Assembly: GCF_004369205.1 (NCBI RefSeq)
Contig: NZ_QFGA01000002.1
Coordinates: 806,001-870,000 of the forward strand
DNA length: 64,000 nucleotides
Source: Pelotomaculum schinkii
GTDB taxonomy: Bacteria; Bacillota; Desulfotomaculia; Desulfotomaculales; Pelotomaculaceae
Reading direction: 5' to 3'
Positions 25,015 to 34,541 of the stretch are shown here, one piece after another; positions within the stretch are counted from its first letter, which is position 1, and the number at the start of each line of letters is the position of its first letter. A program made the translations under genes and the position numbers. A model generated the notes under the pieces. The model was not told where the DNA came from. It did not search any database and was given only the letters and a program-made list of their open reading frames with translations.

Positions 25015-25800
25015 TATGGTTCAATCTCAACATCCAGGGCGACACCGGTTGAAGCTATCTCACCAACATTTACATTCCACTATGGTTCAATCTCAACTAG
25101 GATAGCCTCTGAGAGAGCGACCGGTTCGACGGATTTACATTCCACTATGGTTCAATCTCAACTCCATGGATTAACAACTGAACCTCATTCCATTTGTATT
25201 TACATTCCACTATGGTTCAATCTCAACTGCTACAAAAAGTTTCAAAAAGGGCTTGACATGATAATTTACATTCCACTATGGTTCAATCTCAACTTCCAGT
25301 TAGCCATGGATAGCGCCAGGAGTTCGCATTTACATTCCACTATGGTTCAATCTCAACTAACTCAGGTTTTCGTCGTGGTAGCTACAGTACCCATTTACAT
25401 TCCACTATGGTTCAATCTCAACCAAAACAGGAAAGGTGCCCAAATTAATTCTACTAGATTTACATTCCACTATGGTTCAATCTCAACTCAAGGGCAGTAT
25501 CTTATCCAAAAGGTGAATATATATTTACATTCCACTATGGTTCAATCTCAACGTAGTGCAGCGGCTATTTATGTTTCTGATGATTAATTTACATTCCACT
25601 ATGGTTCAATCTCAACTGATGGAGGTAGATGATGCCATCTAAGTGGAACTAATTTACATTCCACTATGGTTCAATCTCAACGGAGGTAACAGTAGCCCCA
25701 TTCACCTTGACCTCAATGTATTTACATTCCACTATGGTTCAATCTCAACTAATCCTTCAAGTGTATACTCGTCACTGTGAATATATTTACATTCCACTAT
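25015..25800 (-). CRISPR. CRISPR array, middle segment (11 full repeats, two partial)
   Basis: The segment starts with the last 17 bases of a repeat (TATGGTTCAATCTCAAC, 25015-25031) fused to IS copy 1. Full repeats begin at 25068, 25133, 25198, 25264, 25328, 25393, 25458, 25523, 25587, 25652 and 25720. Spacers are 34-38 bp. The last repeat (25785-25800) is cut after ATTTACATTCCACTAT by IS copy 2. The repeat sequence is the same as in the other two segments, so all belong to one array. Confidence 0.97.
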
Positions 25801-25866
25801 AAACCTGACCCGATTTGATGGACACGGTAAATGGCTGGTACAATAAAACCAGTGGAGGTGTCCATC

Positions 25867-26151
25867 ATGAAACGTTACGATAAGCATTTTAAAGAAGAAG
25901 CGGTCCGCCTGGTAGTAGAGTTGGGGCGATCCGTGGCAACGGTGGCCAAAGAACTCGGTATCCATGAGAACACCCTGCACAAATGGGTTAGTCAGTATAA
26001 AGAACATAAGGAAAACGCTTTTCCAGGCAGCGGCAATCTACTGCCAGAGGACGCAGAAACCAGGCGTTTAAAAAAAATGATAGCTGATTTACAAGAGGAA
26101 AACGCCATTCTAAAAAAGGCCACGGCCATCTTCGCAAGACACCAGAAATAG
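25867..26151 (+). CDS. IS3-family OrfA, copy 2
   Basis: 94 aa from ATG 25867 with GGAGGTG upstream. MKRYDKHFKEEAVRLVVELGRSVATVAKELGIHENTLHKWVSQYK is the HTH domain, followed by a coiled coil ending LQEENAILKKATAIFARHQK. The A AAA AAG at 26112-26118 (ATTCTAAAAAAGGCC) is the -1 frameshift site leading into orfB. Confidence 0.9.
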   Translation: MKRYDKHFKEEAVRLVVELGRSVATVAKELGIHENTLHKWVSQYKEHKENAFPGSGNLLPEDAETRRLKKMIADLQEENAILKKATAIFARHQK

Positions 26152-26189
26152 CTTATAAGTTTATTAATCAGCACCGCTTCAAATTTCGG

Positions 26190-27014
26190 GTGGAGAAGAT
26201 GTGCCAGGTTTTTGGAGTCTCTCGAAGCGGTTACTATGCTTGGCTGAAAAGGCCGGAAAGCCGGCGAAAAATCCGGAATAAAGAACTAATTAAAAAGATC
26301 CGTAAGGTTCATCAGATTTCCCGGGGTACTTATGGTAGTCCGAGAATAACCAGGACCTTGAAGAAACAAGGCATTACTTGCAGCCGGAACCGGGTGGCCC
26401 GCCTGATGCGGGAGAACGATATAGCCGCCAAGACAAGGAGAAAATTTAAGGCTACCACTAACTCAAAGCACCATTATCCGGTTGCTGAAAACATTGTTAA
26501 TCAGAACTTTACTGCCAGCCATCCTAATCAGGTCTGGGTTGCTGATATTACATATGTCGCAACGGATGAAGGGTGGTTATACCTTGCAGCTATTGAAGAC
26601 CTGTTCCAAAGAAAGATTGTGGGCTGGGCTATGGACAGTACAATGACTCGCCAGTTGGTCCTGGATGCTCTCAGACAGGCAGTTTGGCGGTATCGGCCAT
26701 CAGCAGGACTTATTCATCACTCAGACCGCGGGAGTCAATATGCCAGTCATGAATACCAGCAAGCTTTAAAGGACTACGAAATGAACGCCAGTATGAGCCG
26801 CAAAGGTAATTGTTATGACAACGCCTGTATGGAATCGTTTTTTGGAACCCTGAAGAGGGAACTGATTTATGGTACCCGATTTAAAACAAGAGCTGAAGCC
26901 CGTCAAGCCATCTTTGAATATATTGAAGTCTTTTACAACCGGGTTCGGCTGCATTCAGCCCTTGGATATATGTCGCCAGTCGAATACGAACAATCCTTTA
27001 AAACAGCAGCGTAA
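26190..27014 (+). CDS. IS3-family OrfB transposase, copy 2 (intact)
   Basis: 274 aa from 26190; the same frame continues upstream (RKTPEIAYKFINQHRFKFRVEK) to the slip site, so it is normally made as a fusion with OrfA. HTH_21 region VHQISRGTYGSPRITRTLKK. DDE core: D in QVWVADITYVATDEGW, D in LIHHSDRGSQYAS, E in [15 protein letters not shown]. Intact, so this copy could mobilise copy 1. Confidence 0.92.
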   Translation: MEKMCQVFGVSRSGYYAWLKRPESRRKIRNKELIKKIRKVHQISRGTYGSPRITRTLKKQGITCSRNRVARLMRENDIAAKTRRKFKATTNSKHHYPVAENIVNQNFTASHPNQVWVADITYVATDEGWLYLAAIEDLFQRKIVGWAMDSTMTRQLVLDALRQAVWRYRPSAGLIHHSDRGSQYASHEYQQALKDYEMNASMSRKGNCYDNACMESFFGTLKRELIYGTRFKTRAEARQAIFEYIEVFYNRVRLHSALGYMSPVEYEQSFKTAA

Positions 27015-27288
27015 GTGGCCGTTCATCGTAGCGAAGCGAAGACCCTTTACATGGAGAATGCCCGTGTTAGCCTTGATTGGCAAGGGCCATAAGCAAAGCG
27101 ATACTGGCCCCTTGGTCCTTGGCAACACGGGTGCGAGGCTCCATGTCAAGGGCGGCCACGGCTCTTATTCGATACTTGGTCGAACATGAGAAAGAATTTG
27201 CTAAGCCTCATTCCCAGCCTAAAATTGAAAATCTGTGAAAACAGAAGATAATCCGCCATTTTCTATGTCTATTTTAATGGGGCAAGCT

Positions 27289-30200
27289 CACTATGGTTCA
27301 ATCTCAACACAATATGACCTTGCTGGAAGAATCTATTTTGTCGAAATTTACATTCCACTATGGTTCAATCTCAACTCAAAGTAGGTGGATAAGTTTAGCC
27401 TATAATTTAATTTACATTCCACTATGGTTCAATCTCAACCACCAACGCGATGCCGTCATGTGGGCGATAAAAGGATTTACATTCCACTATGGTTCAATCT
27501 CAACCAAACAAATATACCACATACTCATACGAATATTAAGATTTACATTCCACTATGGTTCAATCTCAACTTTAGTTTCCTCGGCTGCTGCTCCTTTTGC
27601 GGCCAATTTACATTCCACTATGGTTCAATCTCAACTATGTGAAAGGGGCGCCATGCTCTCCCCTGTGGCGAATTTACATTCCACTATGGTTCAATCTCAA
27701 CTTAATGTCGCCTCCTCTCTGTCAATCATAAGGACAGATTTACATTCCACTATGGTTCAATCTCAACCGGCCGCTGTATCTGGAGTTGAGCGAGCTCAAG
27801 CATATTTACATTCCACTATGGTTCAATCTCAACTGAACGCCAGCTCAAGGAAAAACCCATCGAAACCAATTTACATTCCACTATGGTTCAATCTCAACGA
27901 AACCTTAATGAACGCGAAAATCATTAACGGCGAATTTACATTCCACTATGGTTCAATCTCAACATGTTCCGGTTAAATCTATCCTGTTCATAGACAACAA
28001 TTTACATTCCACTATGGTTCAATCTCAACGGGTGCCGATAGGCTCTGAAAGAATAAGCAAGGAATTTACATTCCACTATGGTTCAATCTCAACCCTGGCA
28101 GGCTCCGGTCAGGGGCTTTCTTATGAGGATTTACATTCCACTATGGTTCAATCTCAACTTACTAATAATATACTGTCAATTATTATTTTTATTTATTTAC
28201 ATTCCACTATGGTTCAATCTCAACGACGCTGACAGGGTAGATAGGGGTAGAACAGTTCAATTTACATTCCACTATGGTTCAATCTCAACTTAATTAAGGA
28301 GGTGCTAAATAATGGGTTTATTCAAATTTACATTCCACTATGGTTCAATCTCAACAAACCAGGGAGGTTTTTAATTATTTCACTAAATTCATTTACATTC
28401 CACTATGGTTCAATCTCAACCTAAATTCGTCTACGCCTTGGGTCTAGGTATGGGCATTTACATTCCACTATGGTTCAATCTCAACGCTTTTCAGTGGGAG
28501 GTTATTGACGGGCTTAGAGGATTTACATTCCACTATGGTTCAATCTCAACGGATTGCGACCAGCCTCAATCACAATACGATAAAGGATTTACATTCCACT
28601 ATGGTTCAATCTCAACGTGGGCACGAGGAAGTTGTCAACCTTATAGGTCCATTTACATTCCACTATGGTTCAATCTCAACTCAGTTTGCCATCATTGTAC
28701 AATCTTTCAAGTGTATTTACATTCCACTATGGTTCAATCTCAACCAGAGAGGCCGCACCTGCGGCTGGTGGTTGACAAATTTACATTCCACTATGGTTCA
28801 ATCTCAACAGATACCGGGGCGGCCGGAGATAACCGAGATCAGCAAATTTACATTCCACTATGGTTCAATCTCAACTCAAACAACTGCTGCTTCTTTTTCT
28901 CGTATTTCTCCATTTACATTCCACTATGGTTCAATCTCAACTGAAGGCGCTGCCTGGGTTGAAGACTGAGCAGGAAGATTTACATTCCACTATGGTTCAA
29001 TCTCAACTTCGCTGAGATGCCTTAATCTTACGCTGACATGTATTTACATTCCACTATGGTTCAATCTCAACAAAAGATTCAATTTAACCAGCAGCGCAGT
29101 GAAATCATTTACATTCCACTATGGTTCAATCTCAACGCATTCCTTCGCAAGTTAATCAACGGAGATATTTTCATTTACATTCCACTATGGTTCAATCTCA
29201 ACTGCCACTGACGGAGACGGCAAACTTCACAAGCTAATTTACATTCCACTATGGTTCAATCTCAACTCAGTTACGTTACAAACATGTACATGCGTTCTGT
29301 ATTTACATTCCACTATGGTTCAATCTCAACTTAAGCCCGGCAGCAGCACCGGTTGCCATGCTAAATTTACATTCCACTATGGTTCAATCTCAACTCGCCT
29401 CCAGGAACGTCCAGGCTGCCATTAGCGAATTTACATTCCACTATGGTTCAATCTCAACGTTATAAGCCTATCTGTTACCTTTAATATTTCTTCATTTACA
29501 TTCCACTATGGTTCAATCTCAACCTAATTATCCAATCAGCCAGCCTCCACTTGCTGCCATTTACATTCCACTATGGTTCAATCTCAACTACCGGCGACAC
29601 AAACGCTCAGCCTGGTTTGTATTAATTTACATTCCACTATGGTTCAATCTCAACGGTATGCGTACCCCATCATGTCTTCAATTTTCTGCATTTACATTCC
29701 ACTATGGTTCAATCTCAACGAGCTCCGGGTGGAAATCATCAAGGCACTAATCGAATTTACATTCCACTATGGTTCAATCTCAACTTAAGCGCCCCGACCG
29801 CCTCAGTCCAAATACCTTCATTTACATTCCACTATGGTTCAATCTCAACGTTAAAAAATGGATGCAGCAACAGCAGCAATCTAATTTACATTCCACTATG
29901 GTTCAATCTCAACTAGCTATCTCATAGCGGGCTCCCTCATCAGCTGGCATTTACATTCCACTATGGTTCAATCTCAACGGAGAATACCAGGCTGACAATC
30001 CAGCAGCTTACGGATTTACATTCCACTATGGTTCAATCTCAACGGTATCATGAGGTTGAAGGTGACGGGGAAATCGACAATTTACATTCCACTATGGTTC
30101 AATCTCAACGGAACCATCGTTCTTTTGTCCGATACGGCAGACCAAATTTACATTCCACTATGGTTCAATCTCAACTTTGGTGATGGTGCTAAATGTATGA

Positions 30201-30305
30201 GTACCCCTGGATTTACATTCCACTATGGTTCAATCTCAACGAACATCTTTAAAACTACCGTCCCAAACCATCTGCATTTACATTCCACTATGGTTCAATC
30301 TCAAC
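27289..30305 (-). CRISPR. CRISPR array, leader-proximal segment (46 full repeats, one partial)
   Basis: Starts with the 20-base rest of the split repeat (27289-27308), then 46 repeats from 27346 to the one at 30276-30305. Period 64-67 bp; spacers 34-37 bp. All repeats are identical as far as read. The high-coordinate end adjoins the leader and cas2, so new spacers enter at about 30306 and the newest lies between 30240 and 30276. Short open frames across this segment are only translated repeats. Confidence 0.98.
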
Positions 30306-30470
30306 CCGAAAAGAATGTATATTATACAGGATATGCATTAAATCTTGTATATCTTACACTTAATATGCATTACAGCTAAAGATATATCATTTTTTTCAAA
30401 TATTTATATGTCGAACCACCAGAATTTTTACACTATATAGGTTCGACATAAGACAATCATGCATATATGT
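30306..30470 (-). promoter_or_regulatory. CRISPR leader with promoter and inverted repeat
   Basis: AT-rich 165 bases between cas2 and the first repeat. The minus strand has TATAAT (complement of 30321-30326) about 16 bases before the first repeat, so transcription would start at the repeat edge. A perfect 11-bp inverted repeat TATGTCGAACC (30407-30417) / GGTTCGACATA (30440-30450) lies nearer cas2. It could end the cas transcript or be an integration-factor site. Confidence 0.7.
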
Positions 30471-30749
30471 TTATAGAAAATTACTAGTCGCATTGTCCTC
30501 CCTTCCCCAAAACTCTTTATCCAGCCATTTTTCATTCCTGCTCTTAAAAATAATGCATGAATCTAAATCAGTGCGTAAATGTTTTTTTAACTCGCCTTTT
30601 AGCTTAAATATTTGGGACTCGCTAAGCTCTCCTTCAAATACTGAGTCCTGAATATGGGTCAAATATTTCTTGCAAATTTTAAAAACCCTGCGCCATGTCT
30701 TCGGCCCGTTTTCTTCATTACTTATATCATAGACCAGTATGACATACAA
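30471..30749 (-). CDS. cas2: CRISPR endoribonuclease-fold Cas2
   Basis: 92 aa from TTG 30749 ((M)YVILVYDISNEENGPKTWRRVFKICKKYLTHIQDSVFEGEL), the usual start of Cas2. An earlier ATG (30764) would overlap cas1 by 10 bases; GGTGGTGAT precedes the TTG. The D of VYDIS and the ferredoxin-like fold are typical. It bridges two Cas1 dimers in the integrase. Last gene of the operon, adjacent to the leader. Confidence 0.95.
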   Translation of the reverse strand: MYVILVYDISNEENGPKTWRRVFKICKKYLTHIQDSVFEGELSESQIFKLKGELKKHLRTDLDSCIIFKSRNEKWLDKEFWGREDNATSNFL

Positions 30750-30754
30750 ACCAA

Positions 30755-31747
30755 TCACCACCAAATCTTAAAACCCTGATAAGGTTTTTCCCCAATGATA
30801 TGCTTGATAAGCTTGTACAACTCCAGCCGGATTAAGTATTGATAAGAAACATCCCGCCCTAAATCCCTGTGTTTTATAGTTGTCTTTAGTTTCTGATCCA
30901 GCTCATTCGTAATTAATTTTAATGCTTGTGGCTTTAACCTCAGATAATATTGATCCACATCAAAGGATTTTTCATTAATCATATTCTTATTCAACAAAGT
31001 AAAAATCAGCCTGTCCGCTATTAATGGTTTAAAAACTTCAGCAATATCAAGGCTCAGTGAAAATCTTTTTGTACTTGGTTCATGCAAGAAGCTGACGGTG
31101 GGATTTAATTGCGTTTTATAAATTTCACTTAGAACTTTGGTATACACCAGGGAATTTATGAAAGATATCAAGGAATTGATCATATTATCCGGGGGATGCT
31201 TAACCCTTTTTCTAAAATCAATTTGCTGATTGATAATAGTTTCCCATGTATCATAATATATTTTACGGATGTTTCCTTCCACACCCATTAATTCCTCTAT
31301 GTTTTCACAATAATTAATGCTGTCACGAAGATTTTCAATTCTTGCCATGTGGCTTTCAAGGTCTTTACCCCGTTTATTGTAGTATCTGATATTTCTATAT
31401 ATATTGTAGGAAGCTGCTTGAATAACCGCTTTAGCCAATGCCATCCTTTTTCCATGATCTTGATTGTGCTGAACCTGACAGATCAAAACCTTCCCTGACA
31501 CCAAGCTTTCTCTCGGTGTAAAACTGCCAACATAATACTCGTAATAATTATAAAAATGAATACAAATATTGTTTTTAGCCAAAAAATCCAAGAGCTTGGT
31601 ATTGACAGACGTTTCACCTAAAATGTAGAGTTCGTCAACCCGTTCAATAGGGATATCCTTTTTCTGACCATCTTCGTAAACGAGTTGCAAAGTGTTATCA
31701 TTGCGTTTAAGGATTCCATTTGAGAAAATGTAATAGGCTTGCTTCAT
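30755..31747 (-). CDS. cas1: CRISPR integrase Cas1 (type I-B)
   Basis: 330 aa. N-terminal beta domain (residues 1-80), then the helical catalytic domain. Metal ligands: E157 in MGVEGNIRKIYYDTW, H222 in FLHEPSTKRFS, and D234/E237 in LDIAEVFKPLIADR. It inserts new spacers at the leader end with Cas2, and with Cas4 it helps choose PAM-bearing prespacers. It overlaps cas4 by 4 bases. Confidence 0.97.
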   Translation of the reverse strand: MKQAYYIFSNGILKRNDNTLQLVYEDGQKKDIPIERVDELYILGETSVNTKLLDFLAKNNICIHFYNYYEYYVGSFTPRESLVSGKVLICQVQHNQDHGKRMALAKAVIQAASYNIYRNIRYYNKRGKDLESHMARIENLRDSINYCENIEELMGVEGNIRKIYYDTWETIINQQIDFRKRVKHPPDNMINSLISFINSLVYTKVLSEIYKTQLNPTVSFLHEPSTKRFSLSLDIAEVFKPLIADRLIFTLLNKNMINEKSFDVDQYYLRLKPQALKLITNELDQKLKTTIKHRDLGRDVSYQYLIRLELYKLIKHIIGEKPYQGFKIWW

Positions 31748-32259
31748 AAGTCACCCCCAATATAGCAAATATCAAAAAAAGCGCATTTCCGACATACTGA
31801 CTTTTTTTGATAATCGTTAGGCGGAAATTCTCTCCCCAGAATAACCTCTATTTCCAATAGATTCCGTTCAATCTCCAGTGCGTCGGCATCACTCCATAAA
31901 ACTTTTTGCTTTTCCTTCAACAGGGGATAATCAATAACTGCTTCGGTGACATCAATGTTCATTTTCTTTAAATAATAAATATAATACTTGGCCTGGGCTA
32001 TCGCCATTTGATCCATCTTTTTTGTTTTTTTAATCTCATGGATAATGCCTTTATCAATATAATCAATATTAATGACGCCATCCACCAATAGATGTTTGTC
32101 CTTTCTGGAATAGCTGCCCTCATCAATAAAACGGCCAATGAGTACGTTTTCATTGTCCTGTTCCATGTCGATGTTGTAGCTTGAATACCATAGCTTGCGT
32201 TTACATAAGTGAAAATAAGCATACATCATCCCGGTGATCTTTCGTTTCATACTATGCAC
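31744..32259 (-). CDS. cas4: Cas4 nuclease (RecB-like, Fe-S)
   Basis: 171 aa. First cluster cysteine in HLCKRKLWY (residue 19), last three in SVCRKCAFFDICYIGG (about 155-166). RecB motifs: D in DGVINIDYID, E-x-K in IIHEIKKTKK, Q-x-x-x-Y in AQAKYYIYYLK. It trims prespacers before integration. ATG 32259 abuts the cas3 stop at 32260. A degraded relative lies at 15983-16207. Confidence 0.95.
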   Translation of the reverse strand: MHSMKRKITGMMYAYFHLCKRKLWYSSYNIDMEQDNENVLIGRFIDEGSYSRKDKHLLVDGVINIDYIDKGIIHEIKKTKKMDQMAIAQAKYYIYYLKKMNIDVTEAVIDYPLLKEKQKVLWSDADALEIERNLLEIEVILGREFPPNDYQKKSVCRKCAFFDICYIGGDL

Positions 32260-34530
32260 CTACAAACTATTATCAGGCTTAAATTTTCCCTTGACAAAGC
32301 CCACACCCAACAAACTCTCTTCATCAAACTCATACTCATTCATACTTCTAAAAATACCGCTATTTTGATAAATAATTTCAACGGCACCCTTGTCAACTCT
32401 TCTGTCGTTGCGGTAACTCAGACTTACGCTAACAGTATAGTCCTGTATATCACTTTTCAATTTAATTTTATCATGATTTGCAAGTCCGCTGTCTTTTTTT
32501 AGTCTCGCCTGCCACTCATCCAATTTATCAGCCACACCAAGCTGTTCATAGACTGCATCCGGCATCAGTGTAACGCTTAAAATTTCTCTGAACTCGTTTT
32601 GCACTCTTTCTTTTGACTTATCAAAGGGCTTGATGTTTTTAAGCACCTCCAGCTTTCTTACAATATCCTTATAATACCCGCTGTCAATAAGTTGCTTATT
32701 TTTATTCTCATCATAGATACTATCTACATATGCAAACTTTTCTTTTTCCTCAAATAATCTGTCCGCATAGGGCTTAAGCATCTCCCACGACACATCATAT
32801 AAAACCCGGTCATAGATGCCTTTATTACTACCCGTTTGCCTCCCGTTCTTTGTATTGAACACAAAAACATTCGGCTTTTCCGGTACTGTCCTGCCCCGCC
32901 TGTTACACCTGCCAAGACGCTGAAGCAAACTGTCGCCGGTACACATCTCCGTGTATAGCACATCAAAATCAATATCCAGACTGGCTTCAACAAGCTGAGT
33001 CGTAATCCAGATACCCTTTTCATCATATTTGGAAAAGTTCATAATCGCCTCTTCCAGCATCTTACGATGACGCTTAATAAAAAGACTATGCAAGAGTCTT
33101 GCATTTTCGCCTTTTAACTGTCTATACAACTCCTGCGCTTTACCAACAGTATTGACTATCACCAGCACTTTTTTATCCTTGCCATCTCTTTTGATAGCCT
33201 CAAGATCAATCTCTCCATCGTAAAGCCTCATAAAATGCCTGGCCGGACTTTCAGGGAAGAAGGACTCCGACAAGGTAAAGTCAATCCCTTCATTCTTCAT
33301 TAAATTTGTTATAATTGCGGGCATGGTGGCAGTTATAACAGCAAATCTACCGCCTGCGTCCTGTATTAGTTTCAAGCCGCATACCAACGCTGCAACAATA
33401 TCACTGGAATACATTTGTATTTCATCAATAACGACCCTGGAGTATGCCAGCGTAGCAATCAATTGTTCGCCGCCATTATGTTTAAAAACAAAGGGAAATA
33501 ACTGGTCTACTGTACACACGGTGAGGGGACTGGAGAAAAGACGGGATTGGCTGTATAAAACCATCGGGTCCGTATCCCCATCTTTGTCTGATTGGTCAAT
33601 ATACCTGGTTAAAGCATCCGAATGGAGCAGCCTTACATTTTTATAATTATAGTCTGAAGCTATCCGGTCATAGATCGCATTGATAGACACCTTAAGGGGA
33701 AGGGTATAAAAACCTTTGTCCTCACCAATCCATAAGAGGGCGCCTTCTGTTTTGCCTATCCCAGTAGAAGCCCTGACGACCAGGTTTTTATCACGATTAT
33801 TCAGCATATATCTTTGGACTTGATTTAAATCTGCCTTAAATTCTTGAGCAAATCTAGCACGTATTTGCTTAGGCAGGTTTGTCCCGCCATCATTGTGTTT
33901 AATTTCAAAAGTATTTTCCTCCAGACCGCTGCTGGCGGCATAATCCAGCCTGTTCAGCATGCCTTTGATAATAGCATAAATCAGCCACTGCTCAGCCGAT
34001 ATGCGCTCCGGCTCCGGCATCCTGAGAATACCACTTTTTACGGGCACCAGATATTCCAGCAGCGTGAAATCCAGTTCTTTAACATTTCTTGTCAGGTCTT
34101 TTTCAATGACTTCATATATCAAAGTCTTATAGTTTTTAAATTCGTATACTAACTTTCTATCATGATGATAACAGACCGCCAGCCTGATAGCTTTGGTTAT
34201 TGCCTCTCCAAACATCCTGTTCAGTTCCTGTATATCCATAAAGGCCAGGCTCAACACACCATGCGGTATCTGCTCTAGCTGATTTTCTTTATAGGCAGCT
34301 TTCAAAAGATCCGGCAGCAACGCTGTTTTATACATGGAGTTCTGAAATCTTGTATTGATTTTACCTAGATCGTGGTATAGGGCAGCCACTTTTATGGCAG
34401 CAGCTATCCTGCTGTCTATATTTACAAAGGCAGCAGGATAACAGCTTAAAAATCTACTGAGATGGTTAAGCAAATCCCTGGTATGCATTTCAATGGTAGT
34501 TTTGCCATCCGATTTAGCATAAAAGACCAT
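32260..34530 (-). CDS. cas3: Cas3 nuclease-helicase
   Basis: 756 aa with both modules. HD nuclease: H16 and LYHDLGK (H53, D54), further His in YHH (121-123). Helicase: Walker A RASTGIGKTEGALLW (253-267), DEIQ (369-372), SAT-like ITATMPA (399-405), VEASLDIDFDVLYTE, and motif VI RLGRCNRRGR. It is recruited to the R-loop formed by Cascade and degrades the non-target strand 3' to 5'. It sits between cas5 and cas4 with an 11-base gap to cas5. No frame damage seen. Confidence 0.97.
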   Translation of the reverse strand: MVFYAKSDGKTTIEMHTRDLLNHLSRFLSCYPAAFVNIDSRIAAAIKVAALYHDLGKINTRFQNSMYKTALLPDLLKAAYKENQLEQIPHGVLSLAFMDIQELNRMFGEAITKAIRLAVCYHHDRKLVYEFKNYKTLIYEVIEKDLTRNVKELDFTLLEYLVPVKSGILRMPEPERISAEQWLIYAIIKGMLNRLDYAASSGLEENTFEIKHNDGGTNLPKQIRARFAQEFKADLNQVQRYMLNNRDKNLVVRASTGIGKTEGALLWIGEDKGFYTLPLKVSINAIYDRIASDYNYKNVRLLHSDALTRYIDQSDKDGDTDPMVLYSQSRLFSSPLTVCTVDQLFPFVFKHNGGEQLIATLAYSRVVIDEIQMYSSDIVAALVCGLKLIQDAGGRFAVITATMPAIITNLMKNEGIDFTLSESFFPESPARHFMRLYDGEIDLEAIKRDGKDKKVLVIVNTVGKAQELYRQLKGENARLLHSLFIKRHRKMLEEAIMNFSKYDEKGIWITTQLVEASLDIDFDVLYTEMCTGDSLLQRLGRCNRRGRTVPEKPNVFVFNTKNGRQTGSNKGIYDRVLYDVSWEMLKPYADRLFEEKEKFAYVDSIYDENKNKQLIDSGYYKDIVRKLEVLKNIKPFDKSKERVQNEFREILSVTLMPDAVYEQLGVADKLDEWQARLKKDSGLANHDKIKLKSDIQDYTVSVSLSYRNDRRVDKGAVEIIYQNSGIFRSMNEYEFDEESLLGVGFVKGKFKPDNSL

Positions 34531-34541
34531 CTAAAGACCCC

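Larger units (their letters stand above)
25801..27288 (+). mobile_element. IS3-family element copy 2, inserted inside a CRISPR repeat
   Basis: 1,488 bp. The left end begins AAACCTGACCCGATTTGATG and the complement of the right end AGCTTGCCCCATTAAAATAG, an imperfect inverted repeat of about 35 bp. The host repeat is split with CACTAT duplicated (25795-25800 and 27289-27294). orfA and orfB are intact. Same element as copy 1, opposite orientation. Confidence 0.92.

Noticed and set aside
27293-27976. Long plus-strand open frames through the CRISPR segments (also 25147-25587, 28405-28969 and others)
   Set aside because: They are translations of the 30-bp repeats (HSTMVQSQ, FTFHYGSIST, IYIPLWFNLN); the periodicity shows a CRISPR array, not a gene.
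30407-30450. tRNA-like T-loop (GGTTCGA) in the CRISPR leader
   Set aside because: It is one arm of an 11-bp inverted repeat; no acceptor or anticodon stems are present.
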